51,510 nt of DNA from CAYVCG01 sp964449985. Lineage in GTDB: Bacteria; Bacillota; Clostridia; Lachnospirales; WRAX01. The notes under the pieces are model-generated. The model saw only the letters and a program-made list of their open reading frames with translations. It did no database searches and was not told where the DNA came from. A program made the translations under genes and the position numbers. The stretch covers positions 1 through 51,510 of the forward strand of contig CAYVCG010000006.1 of the NCBI GenBank assembly GCA_964449985.1, given 5' to 3'. The stretch's first letter is position 1; each line of letters starts with the position of its first letter. Below are positions 17,466-25,899 of this stretch, one piece after another.

Positions 17466-18161
17466 TCACGCTTTATTCAATTGTGGCGTAAATGTGGGCA
17501 GCATAACAGTAACCGTACATCCTTTATTTGCTTCCGCTTTTATCTCAAAACTTCCGTTATGCTCTTCTATAATAGTCTTGCATATATAAATCCCTAGGCC
17601 ACTACCTCCTTCCTTTGTTGTATAAAAAGGCATACATACCCTTTCAAGGTCATCTTTTGAAAAACCTTTGCCATTATCCTCAAAAACAATCTTTACAAAC
17701 GAATTTTCCTGGGATATACAAATCTTTATCCGACCATTTGAATCAATAGCCTCTACTGCATTTTTTATTATGTTTAAAAACACTCGGCGAATCTTTTCCT
17801 TATCTCCCATAACAGCCAGCTCTGTCTCTGAAAGCTGAAAATTAAGAACAAAATCTATTTCCTTTGTATACGTGGTTTTTGTCACGTCGATCAAATCCAT
17901 AACTATAGGAGCAACCCTTACCTTCTCAAAACTATCCGCTGATGGCCTTGTCAAATGAATAAAATCCAGCAAAAGGTCATTTATACGCTCCAATTCTCTT
18001 CTCATGATTCTATAATTCTTTTTATGCATAGTTTCAGAATCGCTTAGTTCTAGCAGGTCTATATTTGCACGAACAAGCGAAAGCGGATTTTTAACCTCGT
18101 GAGCAAGCCCCGCTGCTATTTGTTCAATAGATTTATAATAATCGTGAATCGCCATACACAT
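17466..18161 (-). CDS. Soluble histidine kinase core without a sensor domain
   Basis: The product is 231 residues and consists only of the kinase core. The phospho-acceptor box AAGLAHEVKNPLSLVRANID begins near residue 16 (His about 21). The HATPase domain has the N box (NIIKNAVEAID), G1 (FEDNGKGFS), F box (PFYTTK) and G2 (GGSGLGIYICKTI). No membrane segment, PAS or GAF domain precedes the H box; only about 15 residues do. The core resembles that of the sporulation kinases that feed Spo0F/Spo0A, but no response regulator is adjacent. The start is ATG 18161 or the ATG two codons later, both near an AGGTG. The upstream neighbour is the MPN-LysM membrane protein, 100 bases away. Confidence 0.88.
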   Translation of the reverse strand: MCMAIHDYYKSIEQIAAGLAHEVKNPLSLVRANIDLLELSDSETMHKKNYRIMRRELERINDLLLDFIHLTRPSADSFEKVRVAPIVMDLIDVTKTTYTKEIDFVLNFQLSETELAVMGDKEKIRRVFLNIIKNAVEAIDSNGRIKICISQENSFVKIVFEDNGKGFSKDDLERVCMPFYTTKEGGSGLGIYICKTIIEEHNGSFEIKAEANKGCTVTVMLPTFTPQLNKA

Positions 18162-18261
18162 AACACACCTATCTTAATTATATTGTTGTTACAAACATTT
18201 TCCATAGCATAAGGTATTTAAACGTACTTTTTTGAAGGCCATAGTCATACAATGTCCCCAC

Positions 18262-19596
18262 TTATTCGGGTATGACCAAAACCTTGCCGAAATATATTTT
18301 ATCAGGATCTGTTATGTCATTCGCTTTCATAATATCCTTAACTCGCCCTGCTGTCCCATAAAATTTCACGCTTATTGAATTAAGGCTGTCGCCTTCCTGA
18401 ACAATATATGTACTTTGAACTGTTTGTTTAGGCTCGATATTAATAACCTCTGCAACTGGCGGCACGCTTGGCTCTGGAGTCGGCTGTTCTGTCTGCACTG
18501 CTTGCGGTTCGGTCTCAGGTTCGTTATCTATTTCCTCTTCCTGTTCTGTATCCGCATCCCCTAAAGTTTCCGCTTGTTCATATTCGTTGGGTAGTGTTAA
18601 AATATCGGCTTGTACAGCATCATCTTGTACGTCAGAAGTATCCTTGATTATCTGGTTGTTTGTATCGGTTTGCGTTTTGTCATCCTGAGAAGCAAATACA
18701 GATTGCGTGCTGCCTTGCTTCACCTGTGACACAAGATATAAGTATGTATTATTAAGCGTTTGCAGGCTATCTTCCAGCTCATTTATCCGACCGTCATTCT
18801 GCACAAGCCCGGCGCCCATAATAAACGATATTACGAACAAAACCGCACTCAGGCTTACAAGCATATTTATAAGTCTTTTACTTTCATATAAATCAGACGT
18901 GCTTCTGCGTGAAGCTTGTACCGGAATTTTCCGCTGGGAGTTTTTGTTACGGCTTGATTCATTTATATTTAAAGCTTCCCTTTCTTCCTTTTTTGAAATA
19001 ACCTTGATTTTCTCCGTATCCGGAGCTTTTTCTTTAAGATCGAGATTTATGAGCTTGTTATCTATCATATACTCCTGCATACCAGGGTTTTTGTCGTAAT
19101 AAACAAAATATCCTTTTGACTCAACAAGCTCGTCCATTCCTTCGTCCCAAACGTAGAACACATTCATCTTTTCCAATGGGTCCATAACAAACAACATATG
19201 GTATGGCTTTTTAAAATGCGTCATATGATATTGGGCGTATGATGGGTTTAAAAACACGCTGTAGCCTGGCTGCGACTGCATCCAGCCAACGATTTCAAAG
19301 CCTTTGAAATATTTATCAATCTGCTGCTCGGCGTAAAGAAAAGATTTTTCTGTAAACGTTTCAACGCCGTCATTGTTATTGCAATATTTGCCCTGAATAG
19401 CTCCGTTGACAAACACTATCGGCTGTGAATCAATAATTAGGTATCTCCCGACCAAAAAAGCTATTCTTTCACAATGTTCTCCGGTCTCGGCATATTGCTT
19501 CAAGTATGTACAGACATAATCTTCTACATAAATGCGTATCCCCTCTCCGATGCTCCCGATCTGTTTTATATTGGACGGCAATTCAAACTTTTGCAT
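18262..19596 (-). CDS. MPN/JAB1-like domain (no metal ligands) - TM - LysM protein
   Basis: The product is 444 residues in three parts. Residues about 40-155 look like an MPN/JAB1 domain: CERIAFLVG matches the ExxGLLxG strand, and GWMQSQPGYSVFL matches the GW(Y/F)HSHPG core. The metal-binding histidines are replaced by Gln107 and Gln109, and the later Asp (SxxD) is absent. One membrane helix follows (about 243-265), with basic residues before it (RRS, KR), which predicts the N-terminus inside. Outside comes a long acidic Thr/Gln/Glu/Pro linker and a C-terminal LysM (about 396-443, STYIVQEGDSLNSISVKFYG) that should bind peptidoglycan. The ATG at 19596 has GGGAGG seven bases upstream. The MPN call is by eye and needs a profile search; the LysM call is firm. 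Confidence 0.75.
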   Translation of the reverse strand: MQKFELPSNIKQIGSIGEGIRIYVEDYVCTYLKQYAETGEHCERIAFLVGRYLIIDSQPIVFVNGAIQGKYCNNNDGVETFTEKSFLYAEQQIDKYFKGFEIVGWMQSQPGYSVFLNPSYAQYHMTHFKKPYHMLFVMDPLEKMNVFYVWDEGMDELVESKGYFVYYDKNPGMQEYMIDNKLINLDLKEKAPDTEKIKVISKKEEREALNINESSRNKNSQRKIPVQASRRSTSDLYESKRLINMLVSLSAVLFVISFIMGAGLVQNDGRINELEDSLQTLNNTYLYLVSQVKQGSTQSVFASQDDKTQTDTNNQIIKDTSDVQDDAVQADILTLPNEYEQAETLGDADTEQEEEIDNEPETEPQAVQTEQPTPEPSVPPVAEVINIEPKQTVQSTYIVQEGDSLNSISVKFYGTAGRVKDIMKANDITDPDKIYFGKVLVIPE

Positions 19597-19835
19597 ATCA
19601 AATCCTCCCCAAAGCATATAATATATGTTTTGATAAGAGGATAGCACATGTCTATTTACATTTTATGGAAATTCGTGTCATATAGCAATAACAATTCAGT
19701 ACAAAATATCGACAGTTTTAGCGTATTTCCCAAAATGATAGCGAATAATGGCGTACTTTTAGTCACATGATAATAATACAAATCGGGAAATATAGTTTCA
19801 AACAAAAACCAAGTGTTAAGGGTGGAAAAGCATAA

Positions 19836-20468
19836 ATGGAGACTGGACTTAAAACTGCGAAAACTAGTGCTGTTTATATCAATTCAACGGAGAATGACGC
19901 AAAAGAAAAGTTTAGAAATGCGTTTTGTGAATATATAAAATACAGCCAGACAGACTATAATGAAATAGTTATCGTTTGCATAGGCTCGGATCGTGCAACG
20001 GGCGATAGCCTGGGGCCTCTTACAGGCTCAAAGCTTGATGCCGTTTGCGAACAAATTAACATAAAGCTGTATGGCACGCTGGACAAGCCCGTTCATGCCA
20101 AAAATATATCCCAAACAGTTAACGAAATAAAATCAAACCACTCCAACGCACTGGTTATAGCAGTGGATGCCTCTTTGGGCAACAGCGAGCGAATAGGGTA
20201 TGTTAAGATATGCAAAGGAGCAATACGCCCAGGAGCAGGTGTTAAAAAAAGCCTGCCAGAGATAGGGGATTTTCATATAACGGGCATTGTTAATTTCAGC
20301 GGAGTTATGGACGTAATCGTGCTTCAGACAACAAAACTTAGCCTTGTTATGCGCATGGCGGATATTATTTCCGCCGGCATTGCAGAAGGATTGGAACAAC
20401 TCAGCGGGCTTCAAATAAATCCCCCAAATGTAGGGGCGACCTTCGGTCGCCGGTTTTACGCTAAATAA
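19836..20468 (+). CDS. yyaC: YyaC family spore protein (DUF1256, GPR-like fold)
   Basis: The product is 210 residues. The core has IVIVCIGSDRATGDSLGPLT (about 45-64) and LVIAVDASLGN (about 108-118). The DSLGP and AVDA motifs correspond to the aspartate-bearing motifs of the spore protease GPR, which is also in this window. YyaC is a sporulation protein of unclear role, often annotated as a spore protease relative. The RPGAGVKKSLPEIGDFHITG block is typical of the family. The ATG at 19836 lies behind GGGTGG. The final codons (VGATFGRRFYAK) are read from a GC-rich hairpin repeat, so the extreme C-terminus may be repeat-derived. The gene stands alone, convergent with the next gene. Confidence 0.9.
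   Translation: METGLKTAKTSAVYINSTENDAKEKFRNAFCEYIKYSQTDYNEIVIVCIGSDRATGDSLGPLTGSKLDAVCEQINIKLYGTLDKPVHAKNISQTVNEIKSNHSNALVIAVDASLGNSERIGYVKICKGAIRPGAGVKKSLPEIGDFHITGIVNFSGVMDVIVLQTTKLSLVMRMADIISAGIAEGLEQLSGLQINPPNVGATFGRRFYAK
20429..20453 (+). repeat. Short hairpin repeat inside the 3' end of yyaC
   Basis: TGTAGGGGCGACC, TTC, GGTCGCC form a perfect 7-bp stem (20435-20441 with 20445-20451). The TGTAGGGGCG start equals that of the right arm of element A at 17361. It is translated as part of the YyaC C-terminus. Confidence 0.5.
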
Positions 20469-20501
20469 CCTTCTTTAAACAATTATACCCAAAATAAAAT
20501 A

Positions 20502-20544
20502 AAAGAACTGGCGGTAAAGAAATAAATCTATACCCCAGTTCTTT
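20502..20544. terminator. Terminator between convergent genes
   Basis: AAAGAACTGG (20502-20511) pairs with CCAGTTCTTT (20535-20544) around a 23-base loop. On the minus strand the hairpin is followed by a T-rich tract, so it best serves the gene at 20560-21378. It could also stop yyaC transcription. Confidence 0.7.
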
Positions 20545-20559
20545 ATATTTAAATATTAT

Positions 20560-21378
20560 TTAAAGACCAAACATAAAAACATTATCAGATTCATCTATCT
20601 CGATGTTCTTGCCCAAAACCTGCATAAAATACATCGTGGGGGCATAACATCGCCCGTCTATAATCATGACTTTATAACCCCTGCCGTAATATACGCCGTT
20701 TACTAGCGAAAAAGAGCTGTAAAACGCTTGTTTGGAAATCTCTACGGTGTTCGTTTTTGCGTTCCAAGTGACTTTATAGTTCATTGCTTCGCAAACCTGG
20801 CGTAATGGAACATAAAATACACCATCAATAATCTTAACGGGATCAGGCAGCGGTTTTGCATTAACAAAAACCGTCAACTCATATTCGTTCATCTCGTATT
20901 TAGGCACGATTATTGATTTCTTTATATTATCCAGATTAGATATTATATTCTTGCAGTATATATAAAACGCTCTATCCTGAGCTTGAGTAAATGGGATAGT
21001 TTCCTCAATATATACAGCGAATACATAGTTTCGGCTTTTCATTATTTTTTTCAGGCTGTATGATTCGTCCCACTGAGCCTTATCAAATATATATAGGCTC
21101 ATTAAAAGCGCAGGTTTATATTTTTGGGAATAAGATGCGCAGTAAAAATCCAGCTTTTCCAGCGCCTTTGTCGTATCCTCAAGCGTGACTCTTTCGGCGG
21201 TAATAAAGTCTCTCGCCGTGGCATCTTTTGGCATAACGAACGTATACTCTGCCTTTTCACCTTTTATTGTGCCGTTGGTCAAATCAAGCTTTGTGACCAC
21301 GTCTACGGCATAAATATTTGAACAAGGCATAATAAACGAAATTATAAGGCATATCAGAAATATTTTGTTTTTACGCAT
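20560..21378 (-). CDS. Secreted protein with copper-amine-oxidase N1 (stalk) domain
   Basis: The product is 272 residues with a clear signal peptide (KIFLICLIISFIMPCSNIYA, about residues 5-24). The N-terminal half is an unrecognised alpha/beta region (about 30-165). The C-terminal part (about 185-272) has the CuAO-N1 pattern VFYVPLRQVCEAMNYKVTWN, then AKTNTVEISK and IIDGRCYAPTMYFMQVLG. This stalk domain is common in Gram-positive secreted proteins and is thought to help surface attachment or stability; it has no oxidase activity by itself. The ATG at 21378 has a GGGGA upstream. It lies 64 bases downstream of pgi on the same strand. The function is unknown. Confidence 0.75.
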   Translation of the reverse strand: MRKNKIFLICLIISFIMPCSNIYAVDVVTKLDLTNGTIKGEKAEYTFVMPKDATARDFITAERVTLEDTTKALEKLDFYCASYSQKYKPALLMSLYIFDKAQWDESYSLKKIMKSRNYVFAVYIEETIPFTQAQDRAFYIYCKNIISNLDNIKKSIIVPKYEMNEYELTVFVNAKPLPDPVKIIDGVFYVPLRQVCEAMNYKVTWNAKTNTVEISKQAFYSSFSLVNGVYYGRGYKVMIIDGRCYAPTMYFMQVLGKNIEIDESDNVFMFGL

Positions 21379-21442
21379 TCTAAATTCCCCATTTCATAGA
21401 CAGCCCAAGAACCACACATGCATTTGCATTACTTCATTATTT

Positions 21443-22882
21443 TTATATAATGAATTTTTCATCCTTTGCCGGTCTGCTGTCCAGCTCTTTTTTATAGTCT
21501 TCATAACCGGGGCGTCCAAAATACGCATATGTTGCGTTTTTACCTTCCTCAACGCCCGGCTGGTCAAAAGCGTTAATACCCATAAGCTCTCCTGCAAAGC
21601 CTGTGGCAACCTCGAATAAATACAGAAGCTGACCTATAGTAAACTCATTAACGGAAGGAAGAGTTATTGTCATATTCATTTTTCCCGATTTAAGCAGGGC
21701 ATATTCCGTCGCCATCTGCTCAACCTGTATAAGCTGGTTTTGGGTTACACCACCCAAGAAACCAAGGCTAGGTATATCTTGATAGATTTTTGGAATGGTT
21801 ATCGTTTCTTTATAGTTTTCAACCCCAACAAGCACAATCATCTTATCAAACGGGCCTTCTGTATAAAGCTGAATTTGAGAATGTTGATCAGTAACGCCCA
21901 AAGCTTTGACAGGCGTTGGGCCGACATTAACCACATTACCGTTTAAATCCAATTTCTTGCCCAATGATTCTGCCCAAAGCTGGCCATACCAATCAGAAAT
22001 ATATTTGAGAGAATCAGCATAAGGCATAACAACGGAAACGTTCTTGCCCTTTTCCATGCCCAAATAATTTAACACTGCATACATAAACGCAGGATTTTTA
22101 TAAATATCTTCATTTTTGCATAACTCGTCCATAAATGCTGCGCCTTCAAGCATTTCTTCAATATCAACACCGCAAAATGCAGCAGCAAGCAATCCAACCG
22201 GGCTAAGCTCTGAGAATCTTCCACCAACGCCTGATGGAATAATATATGTTTTATAGCCTTCTTCCTTGGCTATTTTGATAAGGTTGCCCTTTTCCTTATC
22301 CGTCGTGCAGACGATATGTTTCTTGGCCTCTCCTTTACCAAGAGCTTCTTCAAGCATTTGCTTTATTATCATAAACTGAGACATCGTTTCCGATGTGCTT
22401 CCGGATTTAGAGATAACATTAAACAAGCATTTTTTAACATCTATTGTATCAAAAAGGTAGACCAATCTTTCCGGGTCAACGTTGTCAGCTATATAAAGCC
22501 TTGGGAAGCCGCCTCTTTTTTCACGAGGCAGTTCGTTATAAAACGGGTGGTTAATAGCCTGTTGAACAGCCATAGGGCCAAGCGCAGAGCCGCCTATACC
22601 AAACACAATAAACGCATCAATAGAATCCTTCATTTCATCAACATAGTTTTTAATATCAGCGACTACTTCTGCCTGATTATGCGGCAAATCGCGCCAATCC
22701 ATCCCGCCGGAGGCTCTTTTCAAAACCATCGCCGCCTTAGCAGCTTCTATCTTATCAGAAATAGCGTTTATATCCTCAACGCTTATGCCCTCAGCCCCGA
22801 CAAAATCTGTCATCATGTTATTGAAATCCATCTTTAATTTCATTGATTGTTTCCAGGCTTGATCGTTAAATCTTTTGCTCAT
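21443..22882 (-). CDS. pgi: Glucose-6-phosphate isomerase
   Basis: PGI interconverts glucose 6-phosphate and fructose 6-phosphate in glycolysis and gluconeogenesis. The 479-residue product has the sugar isomerase motifs: FGIGGSALGPMAVQQA near residue 93, ISKSGSTSETMSQF near 157, GVGGRFSELSPVGLL near 218 and GVTDQHSQIQLYTEGP near 338. A C-terminal helical region (TGFAGELMGINAFDQPGVEE) completes the fold. The length lies between the short (about 450) and long (about 550) family forms. The ATG at 22882 follows GGGAGG at a normal spacing. The gene is divergent from the C39-peptidase gene, separated by 303 bases. Confidence 0.97.
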   Translation of the reverse strand: MSKRFNDQAWKQSMKLKMDFNNMMTDFVGAEGISVEDINAISDKIEAAKAAMVLKRASGGMDWRDLPHNQAEVVADIKNYVDEMKDSIDAFIVFGIGGSALGPMAVQQAINHPFYNELPREKRGGFPRLYIADNVDPERLVYLFDTIDVKKCLFNVISKSGSTSETMSQFMIIKQMLEEALGKGEAKKHIVCTTDKEKGNLIKIAKEEGYKTYIIPSGVGGRFSELSPVGLLAAAFCGVDIEEMLEGAAFMDELCKNEDIYKNPAFMYAVLNYLGMEKGKNVSVVMPYADSLKYISDWYGQLWAESLGKKLDLNGNVVNVGPTPVKALGVTDQHSQIQLYTEGPFDKMIVLVGVENYKETITIPKIYQDIPSLGFLGGVTQNQLIQVEQMATEYALLKSGKMNMTITLPSVNEFTIGQLLYLFEVATGFAGELMGINAFDQPGVEEGKNATYAYFGRPGYEDYKKELDSRPAKDEKFII

Positions 22883-23185
22883 AAATAATAACCTCCCATA
22901 AATTTTCGTTAACTTAAAAGTGGTATATCCTTGATTAAACAGCCTTAATTATAATAATAGCACTAACCGTTTATTTTTTCCATATATATTTTGCCCATTC
23001 GCTTGCAATTTTTATAAATAAGTTGATATAATACATTTTTATATGGGATTTAATTTCTTCTCAATCCATAGAGTTTTTTCCAATAGAGATTTTCCCATAC
23101 AGTTTTATCAGTAATGAACCATGTCACTTCTGCCGATAAACATTTGTATTGCAACTATTAACACACGCTAAAAGGAGCGGCAGTT
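22883..23185. other. Divergent intergenic region, 303 bases
   Basis: It holds the upstream regions of pgi (minus) and the C39 peptidase gene (plus). The only clear element is the plus-strand promoter at 23003-23032. About 145 bases of leader follow before the peptidase start. They contain an ATGGGA/TCCCAT inverted pair but no riboswitch I recognise. I see no convincing promoter for pgi. Confidence 0.5.
23003..23032 (+). promoter_or_regulatory. Promoter of the C39 peptidase - HD - ispE cluster
   Basis: TTGCAA (23003-23008) and TATAAT (23027-23032) lie 18 bases apart, on the strand of the downstream cluster. Confidence 0.6.
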
Positions 23186-24256
23186 ATGAGCGCAAAAAAA
23201 GTTATTATTTCTATAACCGTTATAACTTTAATTTCCGTTATCGCGTCTTTGGCGATGCTGTATATATGCATAACCAGCTTTGCCGCCGACATGGACAACG
23301 CTGCGCCGGGCGTCTCAACTGTGAACACGTATCAAAATGATAATAACGAGCCCGTTGAAGGTAATCCAGACGGTAAATATTTCGTCTATTGCAAGGATAT
23401 TCTTAAGGGTATTTTTATAACGTTTGACGAAGCGAAGGATTTCGCGAAGGACAAACAATACGTCATGATAAAGCAAAAAGGGAAAAGCAATATACTTTGG
23501 GATAATTATCCCGCGTTTAACGTTTTTAATTCTCCAGATGATTTCTATGAATTTAATACCTATACAGAGGCTGTTCGTCATGCAAAAGATGAAGGCTTCA
23601 AATACGTTTTTTTCAGGAAAGCCAACGCTGTTGTATGGGAGAACGGAGAGACAAAATCTTCCGCGCTTATCCATGGTGTGCCCAATATTAATCAAATGCC
23701 GGAGCTTGCAAAGGGATGCGAAGTAACTTCTCTTGCAATGCTAATAAAATTTATCGGCATCGAAGCTGATAAAATGACTTTGGCCGAAGAGATCACGAAA
23801 AATCCTCAGGGAAGAACTGTCAAAAACGGCGTTATATACGGCGGAGATCCTAATGATGGCTTTATAGGCGATATGACTTCTAAATCAAAATTCGGCCTCG
23901 GCGTTTATCATAAACCTATTTACGAGCTTTTGCAGAAATATGTTCCCAATTCAGCAATAGATTTGACAGGCTGCGATTTTGAAGATTTATATTATTTTAT
24001 TAATAATGAATCGCCTGTATGGGTTATAATAAATTCCAAATACACTAAACTGCCTAAAAGCGAGTTTGAAAAATGGGTGACACCAAACGGAACGGTTGAT
24101 ATAACATATCGCGAGCATTCCGTCTTAATAACCGGATATGATGAAAAAAATATATATTTTAATGATCCGTTAAACAGCCGCTCCAGCGCTCCAAAAGCCG
24201 ATTTTATAAATGCATGGGAACAAATGGGAAGGCAGGCTATTAGTATTGCAAAATAA
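23186..24256 (+). CDS. Membrane-anchored C39-like cysteine peptidase with N-terminal tandem repeats
   Basis: The product is 356 residues. An N-terminal anchor (about 5-32) is followed by two related segments of about 40 residues (about 65-110 and 122-160). Both have the pattern F-x-TF/TY-x-EA-x3-AK then a strand ending in W-(D/E)-N. The peptidase_C39_2-type domain has NINQMPELAKGCEVTSLAML (Cys178 as nucleophile) and REHSVLITGYDEKNIYFNDP (His311, Asp327). Proteins of this type are predicted extracellular proteases or amidases; the Bacillus YvpB family is related. The ATG has AAAGGAG upstream. The next gene follows 27 bases downstream. The substrate is unknown. Confidence 0.85.
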   Translation: MSAKKVIISITVITLISVIASLAMLYICITSFAADMDNAAPGVSTVNTYQNDNNEPVEGNPDGKYFVYCKDILKGIFITFDEAKDFAKDKQYVMIKQKGKSNILWDNYPAFNVFNSPDDFYEFNTYTEAVRHAKDEGFKYVFFRKANAVVWENGETKSSALIHGVPNINQMPELAKGCEVTSLAMLIKFIGIEADKMTLAEEITKNPQGRTVKNGVIYGGDPNDGFIGDMTSKSKFGLGVYHKPIYELLQKYVPNSAIDLTGCDFEDLYYFINNESPVWVIINSKYTKLPKSEFEKWVTPNGTVDITYREHSVLITGYDEKNIYFNDPLNSRSSAPKADFINAWEQMGRQAISIAK

Positions 24257-24283
24257 AATGTTTTTGTTAAGGAAGGTTTGCCA

Positions 24284-24949
24284 ATGGCTTTAATAACATA
24301 TGAAGACGTGCGAAGAAATCCGGAATTTAATGCGTATATAAATAAAGGGAATCAGCTTCTTGGCGTTTTGGGCTTTACAGATCATTCCGCTGCGCATACG
24401 GTAAAGGTTGCTGATCAGGCCTCGCAAATATTGCGCCAGCTGGGTTATAGCGAACACGAACAGGAGCTAGCAAAAATTGCCGGTTACATTCATGATATCG
24501 GGAATATGGTAAACCGCATAGACCATGCTCAAACAGGCGCTATCATGTCTTTTAATATACTTACAAGAATGGGTATGCCCCCTGATGAAATTGCCGTAAT
24601 CGTTGGCGCTGTGGGAAATCATGACGAAGGCACAGGTATGCCCGTCAGTGAGGTTAGCTCTGCTCTTATAATAGCAGACAAGGCCGATGTTCGAAGAACC
24701 CGCGTGCGCAACCATGACTTTGCAACGTTTGATATACACGATAGGGTTAATTATGCGGTCGAAAGCTCATCTTTGGAGATTATTCCGCAAGAGCGCGTTA
24801 TCCGCCTAAACTTGAATCTAGACGTTAAAATATGCTCTGTTTTGGACTATTTTGAGATTTTTCTTGGCCGCATGATTATGTGCAAGCGTGCCTCTGAGTT
24901 TTTAAACGTTAAATTTGAAATATTGGCCAACGGTGCAAAATTGTTATAA
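24284..24949 (+). CDS. HD-domain phosphohydrolase-like protein
   Basis: The product is 221 residues and cytoplasmic. The HD domain begins with HSAAHTVKVADQASQILRQL (first His about 35). The IAGYIHDIGNMVNRIDHAQT segment carries the HD pair, NHDEG follows, and IIADKADVRR supplies the last aspartate. These are metal ligands of HD phosphohydrolases that act on nucleotides or related phosphoesters. The substrate cannot be predicted. The ATG at 24284 follows GGAAGG by seven bases; a TTG two codons upstream overlaps the spacer. It lies between the C39 peptidase and ispE with short gaps, so it is probably co-transcribed with them. Confidence 0.85.
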   Translation: MALITYEDVRRNPEFNAYINKGNQLLGVLGFTDHSAAHTVKVADQASQILRQLGYSEHEQELAKIAGYIHDIGNMVNRIDHAQTGAIMSFNILTRMGMPPDEIAVIVGAVGNHDEGTGMPVSEVSSALIIADKADVRRTRVRNHDFATFDIHDRVNYAVESSSLEIIPQERVIRLNLNLDVKICSVLDYFEIFLGRMIMCKRASEFLNVKFEILANGAKLL

Positions 24950-24969
24950 TTATTGAGGTATAAAATAAA

Positions 24970-25845
24970 ATGTTAAATTCGAACTCCGTAAAGCTAAAAG
25001 CTTATGCAAAAATCAATCTGTGCCTTGATGTCACGGGGAAAAGGCCGGATGGGTATCACGACCTTATAAGCGTTATGCAAACAGTCTCGCTATACGATTC
25101 CATATACATGAAAAGTGTGTTTAAAAATAACTATCTTAAAATCATATCAAACCTTTGGTTTTTGCCCACTGATGAAAGGAATATTGTTTATAAAGCAATA
25201 AAGGTGTTGCTTGATAAATACCGCATTTCCGGCGGTATTTTTGTCGACCTTAAAAAAACCATACCTGTTTGCGCTGGCCTTGGCGGCGGCAGCAGCGATT
25301 GTGCTGCCGCTCTTTTAGGGATGAAGGCGCTTTTTAATTTGCCCTTAACAACCGACGAGCTTATTGACATCGGCAAAAAGCTCGGGGCAGACGTGCCATT
25401 CTTTTTTATAAAAGGAACTGCGCTTGCAAAAGGCGTCGGTGAGATTTTAACTCCGCTAACACCAATACCGCCCTGCATTTTCGTGCTTGTGCGCCCCCCC
25501 ATTTTTATTTCTACAGCCGATGTGTTTAAAAAATTCCGCATGGAAAACGTCAAAAATCATCTTGATGAAGAAAGAATGCTCTTTGCTATAAATAAAGGAG
25601 ATCTTCCCGGAATATGTGAAAACTTTATAAATTCTTTAGAAACCGTCACATGTGCCCAGCATCCTATTATAGAAGAATTAAAGCAGGAGCTTATATTCCA
25701 TGGCGCGCTCGGCGCGCTTATGAGCGGCAGCGGACCAACTGTTTTCGGTTGTTTTAATGATATGACTTCTGCAAAATCGGCCATAACAGCTATAAGACAA
25801 AAACACAGAGGAATAAAGGACATTTATATTGTTAAAACAGTATAA
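24970..25845 (+). CDS. ispE: 4-diphosphocytidyl-2-C-methyl-D-erythritol kinase
   Basis: IspE phosphorylates CDP-methylerythritol in the non-mevalonate (MEP) route to isoprenoids. It is a GHMP kinase. The 291-residue product has the substrate motif LKAYAKINLCLDVTGKRPDG (about 9-28), the ATP-binding loop PVCAGLGGGSSDCAAALLG (about 97-115) and the C-terminal GALMSGSGPTVFG motif. The length is normal. The ATG at 24970 has GAGG about ten bases upstream. It lies 20 bases after the HD gene. Its presence shows that this organism uses the MEP pathway. Confidence 0.96.
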   Translation: MLNSNSVKLKAYAKINLCLDVTGKRPDGYHDLISVMQTVSLYDSIYMKSVFKNNYLKIISNLWFLPTDERNIVYKAIKVLLDKYRISGGIFVDLKKTIPVCAGLGGGSSDCAAALLGMKALFNLPLTTDELIDIGKKLGADVPFFFIKGTALAKGVGEILTPLTPIPPCIFVLVRPPIFISTADVFKKFRMENVKNHLDEERMLFAINKGDLPGICENFINSLETVTCAQHPIIEELKQELIFHGALGALMSGSGPTVFGCFNDMTSAKSAITAIRQKHRGIKDIYIVKTV

Positions 25846-25899
25846 CGCTTTTGTAATACAAACTTAATATTTGTATAGCCCATTTTTGGCGTTAAACTC

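Noticed and set aside
19721..19750. A sigma-G-like promoter for yyaC (GCGTAT ... GAATAATG)
   Set aside because: The match to consensus and the spacing are too weak. Other AT-rich hexamers nearby fit equally well.
22316..22837. A 173-codon plus-strand frame inside pgi
   Set aside because: It is antisense to a clear, intact pgi and lacks a ribosome binding site or recognisable motif.
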